The notes under the pieces: model-generated
What the model was told of the DNA's origin: nothing
What the model saw: the letters and a program-made list of their open reading frames with translations, nothing else
The model's database searches: none
Program-made: the position numbers and the translations under genes
Part shown: piece by piece, positions 11,344 through 22,488 of the stretch
How positions within the stretch are numbered: the stretch's first letter is position 1
How the letters are laid out: each line of letters begins with the position of its first letter
Source of the DNA: Bombardia bombarda
Lineage: Eukaryota; Ascomycota; Sordariomycetes; Sordariales; Lasiosphaeriaceae
Reading direction: 5' to 3'
DNA length: 64,000 bases
Assembly: GCA_030512295.1 (NCBI GenBank)
Contig: JAULSR010000002.1
Location: forward strand, 8,432,001-8,496,000

Positions 11344-13420
11344 ATGGAGGACAACGAATTTCTTCGCCGTCTCCAAGCCCTCACAGGCCGGACGGATATA
11401 TGGGAGGGCTTCGACCCTGCCCAATGGAGAGAGCCAGAGCCTGAGCCCGAAGATGAGGAGATGGAGACCACGACGGCGAATGCTGATGGCGAAGACTGCT
11501 GGTCGGACGACATGATCATGGGAGCCCATCACCTCACTCCTCAGGAGAGGATCCAGAACAACCTTCCTCCTCAGCCGCCAAGGAACCAGGGCCGCAGCTA
11601 CAAGCTCAACAAAGCACGAGAGTATGCTGCTGATGGCCCGGCACCCCTTCTAGACGCTACTCATCTGGAAAAGGTCGGCTGGAAGGAAACTGGTCTGCAA
11701 ATGGGCGACATGTCCGCCACGAGCGATACCTTCACACCTTGGAAACTCGTCAAGGAGTACCCTGAGATGTTTGTCGGCAAGCTGAATGGCGAGCGTGTAA
11801 GTTACGCTTCCGTACTATCTATCTTGTACTTCCTGAACGAGATATACTCACACCTCCACCAAGGCTGCGCCTCTGTTCACGATGGAGGCCCTCCACAAGA
11901 ATCGCATCTGGGATCTGTAAGTATTCTTCCTTATCCACGTTCTTTCCAGGTGCTGTAAACTGAATGTTGAGTAGCTATTATATCCACCACCCGCGAGAGG
12001 ACAAGAAGGGTCCGGTCGTCTTCGTACCCACCTACCAATTCGAGCATCTCCTTTTGGTCGTCAACGCAAAGCTTGATACCAACCTCACAATCCCGCATGG
12101 CGTCAACGCCGAGAAATTCGCCATGACATTCGGTTACGGCAACACGCCCCGCCCACGATTTCTCGGCCGGGCCACCAGCCTTGAGATGTCTGAATCTCTC
12201 CGCAACAGCATCCCGGCGCCTCAGCCCAGCGACCAGCTGGAGAATGTTACGCAACTAGGTCGAGAGCGCTTCGTAGAGAGTCTAGAATCGATATACCGTA
12301 ATGCAAAGAAGTCGAAGAAGTCCGACAAAAGTCACAAGAAGCGGCTTGAGAGCCGCGGAGCCTGGGGCAGATCACTCAAGAGAGTCCAGCGGTACCTTGG
12401 CCTCCGGCAGAAAGTGGACGATGCGGACAGGGGAAGCTCACCCAGCTGGGACTCAAGTCAGGAGGAGCTCGATAGCTTTTACAACCCAGTGAAAATCCCC
12501 CAGAGCCTTAACCTTCAAGCGCCCATGACTATAGATCCGGAGGGATCAGTGTTGTTCGTGGCCATCGACATTGAGGCCTACGAGTTCAATCAGAGCATTA
12601 TCACCGAGATTGGCATAGCCATATTGGACACGACTAAGATTTCAAAGGTTGCTCCAGGAGAAGGCGGCAAGGGGTGGTTCCCTGTTGTTCGTGCTCGACA
12701 TCTTCGAGTTAAGGAGAACGCGTGGGCAATTAACTCGACTCATGTTCATGGCTGTGCGGAGTACTTCGACTTTGGGTGTGTTTTCCATAATTCTCCAACT
12801 CTAAGACTTATGCTAACGATAGAAACAGAACCAGCGAGTTCGTCCCAAAGGCCGAGATACCAACGATAATCAAGAGCATCATCGACAACGCCGTCCTTAT
12901 TGATGCAAGTGGCATTGAGAGGAAGCGCCCGGTGGTGCTCGTCTTCCACGATTCTGCGCAGGATATCAAATATCTCCAGACCTTGAAGTACGACATCTAC
13001 GAGGCCAAAAACGTCATCGAGATTGCGGATACGCGAGAGATGCAGCAGTACGTGTCTCGTTCGCAGAACCCGTCCAAGCTGCTGTCGATTCTCGTCACTC
13101 TGGACATACCCTATCGGTACCTGCACAACGCCGGCAACGACGCGGTCTACACTCTGTTTGCCATGATTGGACTGGCCGTCAAGAAGCGCCTAGCTAGTCT
13201 AGAGAAAGCCGAGAAGAAGAGCCAGAAGAGCGAGGGGTAAGTGGGCGCCTAATGGAGCATAGTTTGGGAGTTGTGTGCTTTTTGTGAAATTGATTTGCTG
13301 ACTGGCGGATTTAATAGACATGTTCCTTACAAGGAGTTCTGCGACAACGAGGGATGGAGCAGCAACGGCGAGAATTCTGACGGTGGACTTGCGGCCAAGC
13401 CTGTTAATCAGAGCAACTGA
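11344..13420 (+). CDS. Gfd2/YDR514C-like protein with RNase H-fold exonuclease domain
   Basis: Five exons (11344-11796, 11864-11916, 11975-12775, 12829-13236, 13318-13420) with introns of 67, 58, 53 and 81 bp give 605 residues. The N-terminal half carries ELYPEMFVG-type fungal sequence and APLFTMEALHKNRIWDLYYI. The C-terminal half is the Gfd2/YDR514C-like domain, a relative of DEDD 3'-5' exonucleases: FVAIDIEAYE supplies D and E, VFHDSAQDIKYL the second Asp, and LHNAGNDAVYTLFAMIGLAV the His and last Asp of a DEDDh layout. A basic stretch RNAKKSKKSDKSHKKR lies at about 275-290. Yeast Gfd2 is a multicopy suppressor of dbp5 mRNA-export alleles; enzymatic activity is not established for the family as far as I know. 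The start at 11344 is chosen because upstream in-frame codons look like leader; 11302 remains possible. Confidence 0.82.
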
Positions 13421-14014
13421 TTATCTAGTTTATGGCTCCTTTGCTGCTGGCCATATAGAGTGATGTTCGTTAATTACTCTGGTGAATCCAGCGCTCGGGA
13501 CAGAAAACCGGATATTTTAGGGGGCGAATCCTCAAAGGGAAACCCCATAGAGGTAGTAATATTGGAGGAGAGTTATCTGCCGCCATTGACAGGTGGCTCC
13601 AGTATCGATGATAGATATAGATACATGATGGTAGTACTCCAAGACACAAAAATAAAAAAACCAAGCATTATCTTTCAGCCACACTAGCCATGGCATGCCA
13701 TGCCATCCATCATCCTAAATCGCAAACCCAACGCCATGCTATGATATGTTGTGTGTGTGTGTGTTTTTTTTGTTGTACAAGTATCCCGTCAGTTCGGGAG
13801 GGGAGGAAGAAGGAGGTGTGGGTGTTTTGGAGCCGCTGCTGCTGCCGTATAATGAAACAAACAGCAACCGTGAGGATATGCCGAGGTTTAAGTGGTGATG
13901 GGACAGGCTGGACACCTCCGCTCGTCTCCATCACACACCATCACACCATCACACACGCGTGCTCTTTACAAACAGAAAAACGGACAAGGCGCGGCATGAT
14001 TCAGGTCATCATCA
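13421..14014. other. Convergent 3' region between Gfd2-like gene and PAM18
   Basis: Holds two 3' ends. It includes a (GT)n run at about 13749-13764 followed by T8. The repeated word CATGGCATGCCATGCCATCC lies at 13689-13708. No gene seen. Confidence 0.45.
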
Positions 14015-14552
14015 TCACGACGCGCTCTTTTCTAAAAACTCCTTGGCCTCGTTGACCTTTGTGGCGAGGTACGGGCTGCCGCCTCTGTCGGGGTGGTTGA
14101 GGAGCATCAGGTTGCGATGCGCCTTGCGGACCTTGTCCTTTGTGATGCTGCTCTCGCTGTTTGTTTTGGTCATCCATGGTCAGCTTCTTCTCTCTTCCGT
14201 GGATACATAATAAGACGAAGGAGAACGCTGAACGTACTTGAGCGAAAGGATCAGCGTGGCCTCGCGCTTGTTCATGCGCGGCTCGAAGCCGCCCTTGTAA
14301 AAGGCCTTGCCGAGGGCGCCGACGCCGCCGCGGGAGCGCCGCCATGCGACGAGGCCTGCGCGACCCTGTTTGTGTCTTGTGTTAGTGACGGCTTGGGCTT
14401 ATTGATGGAATTTCGGTGTGGGGAGATGGGGATGGAGGTCTCCGTTCGTGACGCGGGCGCGTTCGGGGGCATGGTGGCGGTGGGTGGATGGCTCAACGTA
14501 CCAGGAAAGCGGCGACGGCGACGCCTGAGCCGATTGCGAGTACCGAAGCCAT
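14015..14552 (-). CDS. PAM18: Mitochondrial import motor J-protein Pam18/Tim14
   Basis: Inner-membrane J-domain subunit of the TIM23 import motor that stimulates mtHsp70 at the matrix side. Minus-strand exons 14502-14552, 14238-14365 and 14015-14156 join with introns of 136 bp and 81 bp into 106 residues, the usual fungal length. The N-terminus MASVLAIGSGVAVAAFLGRA is a single membrane segment. The linker GKAFYKGGFEPRMNKREATL is the typical Tim14 lead-in, followed by ILSLNESSITKDKVRKAHR and the J-domain HPD motif in LMLLNHPDRGGSPYLATKVN. The C-terminus EAKEFLEKSAS closes helix IV. Splice phases (0 and 2) and junction residues fit the family without gaps. Confidence 0.95.
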
Positions 14553-14993
14553 GATGTTTGGTTGTTGTCTGTTTTTTTGCGTGGTGGTCAGGTTTTAGCG
14601 AATTCCGTACCTTCGGGGGATGGGAATGGCGCGGGTAGTTGGTTTGTTGGCTGGCTGAGCCGGATGGTGGATCAAGTGGTTTCGAGATTCGTCGTCGTCC
14701 AAGATCGCAAGGCACCCGGGGATGGATCGGGGGATGGAGTCTAGAGCCGGGAGAAACTTTTTTGCCAAGGTCCGGTCATCTTGTACAACCCTAACCCTGC
14801 CCAGTCTCTTCCTGAAAGCGCAATTACGTACGTTCTTTCTGACTTGGATACAACCCACTGTCAGGTGTCAGGTCAAGAGCGCGATTCGAACCGCGTTATC
14901 GACGCACTTAGATTGAAGCTCGCCAAAGATCGGGACTGACTGAATGGTAGTAGGCAATCCGGGTATCAAATCTATATAATTATTTCCATTACT
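14553..14993. other. Intergenic between PAM18 start and Par32-like gene stop
   Basis: 441 bp between two minus-strand genes, holding the PAM18 promoter. A GGTTCGAATC B-box-like word lies on the minus strand near 14882-14891 but does not fold into a full tRNA (see rejected items). Confidence 0.4.
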
Positions 14994-15602
14994 TCACTTC
15001 TCCATGTCCCGATCATGCTGGTGATAGGCAGCAGGCGGCATGGGCAGGCCGGCCTCGACGTCCAGCAGCACTCTGGCCTCGACCTCCTCGGCCTTCTTCC
15101 TCTCGCGCTCCTGCTCCTCGGCGGTCTGAGTCGCGGCTGCGGCCGCGGTCCAGTTCCCCATGCCGCCGCGCCCGCTGGGGCCGCCCATCTTCGGCTTGCT
15201 GGCGATGCTCGCCGCCACCGCCGCCTTGAACCTCACTGCGTCAGCCTCCCTCTCCTTCTGCTGCGCTTCCGCGTCCGTCGCTGTCGCCGTTCCAGTAGTG
15301 GCAGGGTCGAGGAAGTTGCCTGCGCCGCCGCGACCGCCTCGGCCATAGATTATGCCTGCTGTGCTGGCGGGTGGTGTTGGTGCTGTTTGTGTCTGTTGCT
15401 TTTGTGCCTCGAGGTCCTACAAGTCGTTAGTTATTCTGTGTAAGTGTGTCTGTTATGCATTCTGATTATCCCATGATGCCGTAGGCGGAGGGGGTCAACG
15501 GACTGTAGTGCGCGTCTTCTTCTCGGCGTCTTCAACGTCTTTTTGGCTGTACCAGTTCCCCGCGCCGCCGCGGCCAACTCTGCGAAACACCTCCGAAGAC
15601 AT
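14994..15602 (-). CDS. Par32-like protein with GRGG(A/M)GN repeats (DUF3602)
   Basis: Two minus-strand exons, 15504-15602 and 14994-15416, join across an 87 bp intron (donor GTCCGT, acceptor TGTAG, phase 0) into 173 residues. Three copies of the family signature are visible: GRGGAGNW at residues 10-17, GRGGRGGAGNF near 58-68 and GRGGMGNW near 115-122, linked by Ala/Gln/Glu-rich, probably disordered sequence. Known: the DUF3602 family includes yeast Par32, phosphorylated after rapamycin and linked to nitrogen/TORC1 control of ammonium transport. Inference: a similar regulatory role; no catalytic domain is visible. The donor is not the commonest form, so the exact end of exon 1 is the least certain part. 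Confidence 0.8.
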
Positions 15603-16503
15603 TTTTCTTGAAGTTCGTCCTTGGTGAAGCTCCCGATACAGCGATTCAATGTTTGTGCTTTCTTCGAAAATAAAGGGGCGTAGTAGAAGCGAGTGTTGAT
15701 GCCCCAACAATTTGCAACAAGTCGTGAGTTCAAAGTCGAATTGGTACGGCGTGTGGTTCCAGATTAATGTCGCGCAAATGGTGGTGCCTCGGGTATCATC
15801 ACTTGTCGCATGGGATAAAACACCCTAATAAGGAGTGGTCATGTTCAAACACTTAATTTTTTTATATCTCATTTGGCTCGCTTCCGTCCCTATCGCTCAG
15901 CTCGCACCCCGCGTTTTGTTACAGATTCATTCGTGTGAGCCAGGCAATCACTGCAGTTAGTCGGTCACTGCAGTCAATGTCAGTCAGTGCACTTGATGGG
16001 CCGCCGACTCTGCCAAGAAAACGCCCCAACTGACAGCTGCTGCTGCCCTGAACACCGCTCACGCAGAGAAGGTAAAAGAAAAAAAAACCGCAGACAAAAT
16101 TCCAAGACATCAAAGTTTTCAATTCCCTCATCTGGCAGTTTCTGCAGGTCCTGTGCTACCTGAGAGATATAGAGCGTATGCAGCTTTTGTGTTGCGTTAC
16201 CGCCTACTCCAGCCCCATCTTCCTCCCGAGTGGAGTACAAGTTACCGACTTGATGAGCGTATGTTCAGATACTACAGAATGTATTCGTATACACCCCTGT
16301 CATCCTCGTTTTTTCTTTTCTTTTTCCTTTTTTCCATTCCCTTCCGATCTTCATCCTCTCTTTTCCCTTTCCACCCCCCTCCCCTCCTTTCCATCACTTA
16401 GGGCTGAAAAAAGGAAACCACGCTAGCGGGCAGGTGTCCTAAAGTGACGTGCTTAAGGGGAGAAGATTGTGGGGATTGGGGAGAGGAACAGGCATTTACA
16501 AGA

Positions 16504-16584
16504 GATGGATGGATGGATGGGTGGATGGATAGCAAGCCCGGAGACGCCGTCGTTGAAGCCAGGTCCAGCCAGCCAGCCAGCCAG
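16504..16584. repeat. GGAT and AGCC tetranucleotide microsatellites
   Basis: GATGGATGGATGGATGGGTGG-type repeat at 16504-16530 and CCAG-unit repeat (5 copies) at 16565-16584. Confidence 0.85.
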
Positions 16585-18773
16585 CACCTGTCTCCCGTCT
16601 GTATCCGGTATCCTCAACGCTACAATATCGGCCTGGTAGAAATTCTACAAGACGAGCTCTTAACACCACTCATTCATTGGTCCTTTTTTCTGCATTGAGA
16701 AAATGAGCTGTTTACGGTATGCATAAGATGTACTGTGCCGGAGGTATGGAGTACATTGATACACTCATCTCCAGCCGCTGATCCAGGGGAAGGTACCCAG
16801 GTCCCAAGGGAGATACGGACGAGGCTCGCAGTGGATGGATGAAAGTGTCCGTTTCTTTTAATAGATGTAATCCGTTCGCATTTTCTTCCTCTTAGACCTA
16901 GCCCCTAGGTTTGCTGATGTTGCCGCTTACATGCCGTGCTGTGGCTAGCTCCGTGCGTATTTTCCTTTTCTCTGTCGACAAACCTCCCCTTTCACTTTAA
17001 CTTCAACCACAACGTGGGATACACGGTGCCTACGCAGGTACGCGACGACGGTGCCGCCGAGATCTCTGAACTAGACAAACGTTCGGGCTGGCGCCTTACG
17101 TGCATAGTCGGCGCGGAATACCTAGTACAGTGCCACTAGGCAGGTACAAACTTCCTCTAGACGGGTTTCCAAGGTGCCTAGGTTGACTCGAGCTTGCTTC
17201 TTCAAGTCAGCGTAGATCAGGCTGTACTATACCAAGGTGAGTGGTACACTAGGTACTTCCAAAATTCGGTATTCTCTCCCTCCTCCCCCCCTTTTCTCCT
17301 TTTCTTTTTTAATACCTGCTAAACTTTAACCCGTCGATCATGCACATCTTTCCATGCCCTCTAAAACTCTATACTTGCTTTCCCGTCCCATTAGTGTCCA
17401 GTAAAAACTAGAACAGGGGGGTCTTGGCTCAGGGGAATAACGGCTTATTTGGGTGTAAGTGTTGAAGTGGGGTGGGGACTGGACACGCCGGCGCATGGAC
17501 AGCAGCACCCACTTTCTACACAGTATGTCTTCGAGATGGTCTGGACTGAAGCGGGTAGTGTACTTATTTAGGTGCTTGTCGATCTCCTCCTTGACGGGTT
17601 CTATTTTCAATTCGTTCCCCGATCATCGGGAGATCCTGTCAGAGAATTTAGTGCACAATCAACTGACAGGGGGGGTGGGGGGTGGGAGGCTGAATGAAAA
17701 AAGAAGTCGAGTTCCCAAAAAGAAAATGCCCCGAATTAGCATTTCGAATTGTTATGTAATAATAATGCAGGATGAGAATCTTCGGGTTGGGATCTGGTGA
17801 TGGTGCTTGACCGCCAGAACAAATTCAAAGGTACCTTTGGTGGTTTGAGGGTGGTATACGTGTTATGAATCCTTTCATTAACTCACCGAGCCCTTCATAC
17901 CTGCCTTGGTCAAGGCAGCTTCCCAGTCAGGTGTTCTTTTCCAACGTCATCTCTTCTCGAGCTTTCCATACTATCCGGCTGGTACCTGGCAAGAGACATA
18001 CGAGACATGCGGCATGCTCTTTTTTTTTTTTTCTCCCTTATTCCTAAATTGAATATTTGGCCCCATCACGAGACACTATGACGTACATGATGTATCTTTT
18101 GCAGCTGGCTGATACCTCAAGGGTGCGGTTGGCATCGTGATCCAAGTTCGGATCCGAAGGCGCGGCGCGGCGTCCATCATACACACCGAGGTTTTATGCT
18201 TAAAAATGCGGTTTGGAGGTACTGCGTCCATGTTATGTATAATGTAGGTACAGTACAATTTGAGATGCGATGGGACGGACGGCTGCTGAGGCTGCCCCGT
18301 CTTCATAGGCATTTCAACCTTTGGTTCCTGGTTCGAACCGTCCACTGAAGCAATGAGCCGTAAACTAAGGCAGGCACGTCGAAATCTGTTTTGTTCATGG
18401 GTGCACGGCTGTTCAATATGTCGTCCCACCTGCTGGGGAGAGAGATATGTGATGAATTGTGCATACTCGTGACTTTGTGCTCATGACGCCCGGTTTAGGT
18501 GCCTGTGTGCGACAACCGTTTTGTGGCGTCCATACATTGCCTACCTATGTACAGTTTGTACAGTACACTACATGTGCATAAAAACGACGCTGGATTACGC
18601 AGATACACGTATACAGGGGCGATGTTTTTCTTGGCCTGGTCAGGTACTGCCCGGAGAAGTCTATGTCAGCAGAGTAGAGCAGCTCCGCCGTCTGGTCCAG
18701 GTCAATGGTGGTCTCACCTTGGGAGTCTCCGAGACCCAACAATGTCGCTAACTGCTCGCTAGTTGGAGCGGCA

Positions 18774-18791
18774 GTACTTCGTACGAAGTAC
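18774..18791. repeat. 18-bp perfect palindrome GTACTTCGTACGAAGTAC
   Basis: The two 9-base halves are exact reverse complements with no spacer. The half-site TACTTCGTACG recurs in another intergenic region near 37469-37479. Could be a dimeric protein binding site or a small dispersed element end. Confidence 0.8.
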
Positions 18792-19365
18792 GAGCTCCAA
18801 GAACGTACATGAATACCTTAGCTTATTAGTAAAGTGTGTGCCCTCATTCCTAGGAATGCAGTTCAGTTCAGGTCCTCTCTTTTCCATCGAACCAGACAAT
18901 ACCCGGTGACCTTGACGATTGGCCAACAACTATTCTCCGGAACGGAGAGGACTCAAGAGGGGACGCCGAGCGCTCCACTTGTCAAAGAAACCGAATCGGG
19001 ACAAGGGTTGCATCCATCAACACGGAGCAGCGTGTGAGTGTGGGATGGATGTGTGGGTGTGTGGCTGGGGTGGATCGGGCAAGTCAAGCTCCATCGGCCC
19101 TCTGTTCTTCTCACTGTGTTGTTATGTGTCTCCTTAGCTCTCAGCTGACCCGTCTGACATGGTCTTTTTCTACCTACAGTGCAAGAACAGGAGGCATTTT
19201 GTACCTTGGAAACGTCCTGTACTGACTGTAGCGTATTGTCCAAAATTCGAATCAACGTATTTGTCTAATTCCCATATTCATGCTCCAGCTCGGCCGTCGT
19301 GAACGATCAGAGGGAGGAGGGGCTCGCCGTGCAAGGGTTGTCGGTCTTGGCTATTCCAGTGCCCT

Positions 19366-19407
19366 GCAATGTGCAATGTGCGATGTGCGATGTTCGATGT
19401 GCGATGT
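19366..19407. repeat. Six-copy 7-bp tandem repeat (GCGATGT-like)
   Basis: Consecutive units GCAATGT, GCAATGT, GCGATGT, GCGATGT, TCGATGT, GCGATGT. Lies in the gene-poor region. An overlapping short frame reads CxMCDVRCSMCDV only because of the repeat. Confidence 0.85.
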
Positions 19408-20547
19408 GCTGCATGAACAGGGGCCTGACCTTGGTGGGATCTCGGAAGGTGGACCGACCAGGGGCGTGAGCTTAGCGGGGCGATGTCGCCTGACGAAGTG
19501 CGCACAGTGTGCGCGCTCATGATCAATCCACGCGGTACTTGCTTCTAGTCATTTGCATCGTGGTCTGAATTGCGACATATCTTTTTCGTCTGAGAGAACA
19601 ATCGTCGAACAAAGATATGGTCCCGGCCCAGGCTGTCACGCGGCTTGCGGGATTGCCTGTTGAAACGGCGCGCGCCTAAGAATAACAGAATTGCGAAATC
19701 CACAGCTTTCTTTGGAGGCGGGGATTGGTCTCTCGAGACTCCCGCGCCGAAATGCGGACAATCGAAATGTATGGATGTTTCAACTTTCCAGGAGGAAGCC
19801 GCAACTCCCGACTCCGGGGCGGGCAGGTCTGGCGTCTTGCATCTTGCATGTCCAAACAATGATTGTGTATGAGATAACCGGAATCCTAGAGGGGGGCCAA
19901 TAAAGGAGGATGAGGGGAACCTGGGAACTGTTATCTCGTCAACAAACATGAGTCTTGCCTATCCTGGGAGAATGCTCCTTCCCAGGCCGACCCAGACGCC
20001 TACCCAGGCCTGCAAGGTCAGGCACTAACCTTAGTCGGGAGATGGACGCTGGTCGAGACCACTAGCTATCCAAATGCCAAACTGGAACCTTCTTTCCCAT
20101 TTGGTCGAATCACAAAGATCTTTTGGCAGTTGAGCTGATAGTATCTAGCCCACGATACCACGTCCCGAAGCCTTTAGACATTATCGTTCGGAAGGGGCAG
20201 CGGCAATTATGTTATATGTGCAGACATGACATGATTAAATGAAGAGCCCCCCTCCACCCACTTACCTAACTGCTCCACCAAGCTCTGTCTTTGCTCAACC
20301 CCTCTCGTCATGACTTTATCAATTGGAATGGTATAATAGAGAGGAGTACCGAATGGGGGAGCACGACAGGCGGGGTAGCGGGGCGGGTATCATCTGCCAC
20401 GATAACCCATAACCTGTTGCATTAGAATCGCATTGTCATTGTATTTCAAGTTGTGACTGACCAAGAGCTGGTCGACCTCTGTTGGTCAAAGGGTGACTAC
20501 TGTAACCTGACTAATGTTACTCGACGAGCTTCCATCCTATGGAGATG

Positions 20548-20565
20548 CACACACACACACACACA
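20548..20565. repeat. (CA)9 microsatellite
   Basis: Uninterrupted CA dinucleotide run in non-coding sequence. Confidence 0.85.
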
Positions 20566-22488
20566 AGTCAGAAACAGTCGCTGTTTTGCGCGCTGGGACA
20601 CGGTCGGTAAACCCTACTCTTCGGCACGGCTGGATTGTCCAAGTAACCCGGAGTGGACTCAGTGGAGGCCAGCCAAACTGAAGGCTAAGAATGAGGGCCG
20701 ATGGCGATCTGAGGAGCGGATAACCCAACACCTGGGAACCCAGACCCTGCACCCGTAGTGATGGCTGGCGATCACCCTCGTTGTCGGCTTGCTGGGCACT
20801 CCAAATCAATAAGATAATCAGTTTTGATAACAGCCAACCATCTTGCCTTGCCCTACATACCTACCCAGAGATCAGTACGTAGCTTTCAGAGTAGCACAGC
20901 TATAAAGCTATAGCTCTCGAAAAGTACTTGTCTACGTGTAGTAGAATAGGTCCAGTCATCAACTTTTGTTGAGGGCATGTCATAGCATACCCGTCCAGCC
21001 CTGTCCGTCAGCTCCCCGGCTATAAGAAATCAATTTCCTTTGTGAAAAAAAAAAAAAACAACAACAACAAAACAAAACAAAAAAAAACAGGTCCATCCCA
21101 ATCAGCCAACAGCTGCGCGGTGGAGCTGTTGGATTGGTAGGTAGGAGCTGCTCGAGCTGTTGCTGCTTCCACAAATTACCTCCCTGCTAGGCGCAACAAT
21201 CTGTGCCCAGAGCCAGTCTCAGAGAGGGACCTGCCCCGGACACACACCACACCTTTCCCCACAGTGCAGGGAGAAGGCCACGCAGCCGGCATGGGCTCAT
21301 CTGTCCACTCTGCCCACTCAGGCCCCTCCCTGGACACACGCCGCGCCCGCTGCATTCAGTGCAGTGCAAAATCCATCGACTGGTATGGGGTGTGCGGGCG
21401 TAAATATATCCGCGAGCGTCGTGAGGTAGGTACCGTACTACTTCCACTAGGTTGTCCCAGAACTGGCCGCCCAGTGTCCCCCCAAGGGAACCTACCTCCC
21501 GAGGTACTTTTAGATTCCCGCCGCCCCCCGAAGCGACGGGGAGAGTGGAGAAGAGGAGGGGAGGGGGGCCTTTGTAGCAGCGGTAGTAGACAGTGCGCGT
21601 GCACTGTGTCAACTTTCCACCACCTTCTCAAGCAGGCAGGCAGGCGCCGGCATGGGCCATGGCAGCAGCAGCACCTAGACAGGCATGGAGCCCCCATCCC
21701 ATAGCAGGGCATGGAGGTCCAAATACGCTCAGAGCAACGCGTGCTTGCTTGTTTCCAGGTGGTCCTCTCGTTCGTTCCCCTTGTCCAGCTAGCTTCCCAC
21801 CATTGATTGCTACCAACCAGCCCGGCGCCCGCAGCAGCAAGTGGCCAGCAGCCAAGCGGCGCTGTTCTGTCTCCAAATCTCTTTTTTTGATTTTATTATT
21901 TTTCTTTCGGGGCAACAAGTTGAACCGTACCTCGTTTTTTTTCTTCCTACCTACCTAGTTTCTAGTAGCTTCGTCCCTTTCATTCCATCCACGCGCCCAG
22001 AATCGACCCTTCTTCACTCTCATGACCCGAAGCCCACAATTCCTCTCCCAGCTCCCTTCACTCCCTTCCCTCAGGCACAGCCACTCACCTTCCATACTCG
22101 CGTCGCTTATTATTACACCATTGACTGACTAGTCTTGGCTATACCCACGTCCTGATTGATTGTTCCTGGGATATTTTTTTTATTTTTCTTATTTTTACTT
22201 TTTTGCCTTGTCCCCGAGCTTTGACAGGCTGAAGAGTCACCACCACAGCGAACCACGAACCCCCCTGCTGGCCCCAAAATTATTGTTAATCCCCGCGATT
22301 GCTCACCTGGGCCTCACCACTCGCCTTCTGCGACCCCGAACACAACTTACTGCACTACTTTATTACTACCACTACACTCCTGCAATAGCTGACAATCGAC
22401 TGCGAGTTTGCTGCAATTTTGCTTCTTATCTTGCAAATTCTATGTTTTGAATAGAGAGAGTAGGCTAGTTCAACGCATCGCTTTGGCA

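Larger units (their letters stand above)
15603..22488. other. 6.9 kb gene-poor region upstream of the C2H2 gene
   Basis: No frame here has convincing coding character on either strand and no domain was recognised. It holds many simple repeats: GGAT-type at 16504-16530, AGCC at 16565-16584, (CA)9 at 20548-20565, A14 at 21045-21058 with CAA/CAAAA tracts to 21089. It also holds a 7-bp tandem array (19366-19407), an 18-bp perfect palindrome (18774-18791) and many TACCTA/TAGGTA words. The last part (about 21850-22450) is pyrimidine-rich and fits a promoter and long leader for the downstream gene. Unannotated non-coding transcripts cannot be excluded. Confidence 0.5.

Noticed and set aside
14870..14945. 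tRNA candidate on the minus strand with B-box GGTTCGAATC
   Set aside because: The T-arm-like stem forms, but no matching acceptor stem pairs over seven bases and a normal anticodon arm is missing; at most a decayed fragment.
15919..16131. 70-residue minus frame starting MRELKTLMSWNFVCGFFFFY, signal-peptide-like
   Set aside because: Hydrophobicity comes from a T/A-rich run; no recognisable mature domain, no splice partner, and it lies in the promoter region of the Par32-like gene.
18320..18345. B-box-like GGTTCGAACC
   Set aside because: Palindromic word without an A-box or cloverleaf upstream on either strand.
21045..21089. A14 plus CAAAA tract as a retrotransposon tail
   Set aside because: No reverse-transcriptase remnant or target-site duplication nearby; similar A/T runs occur throughout the intergenic DNA.
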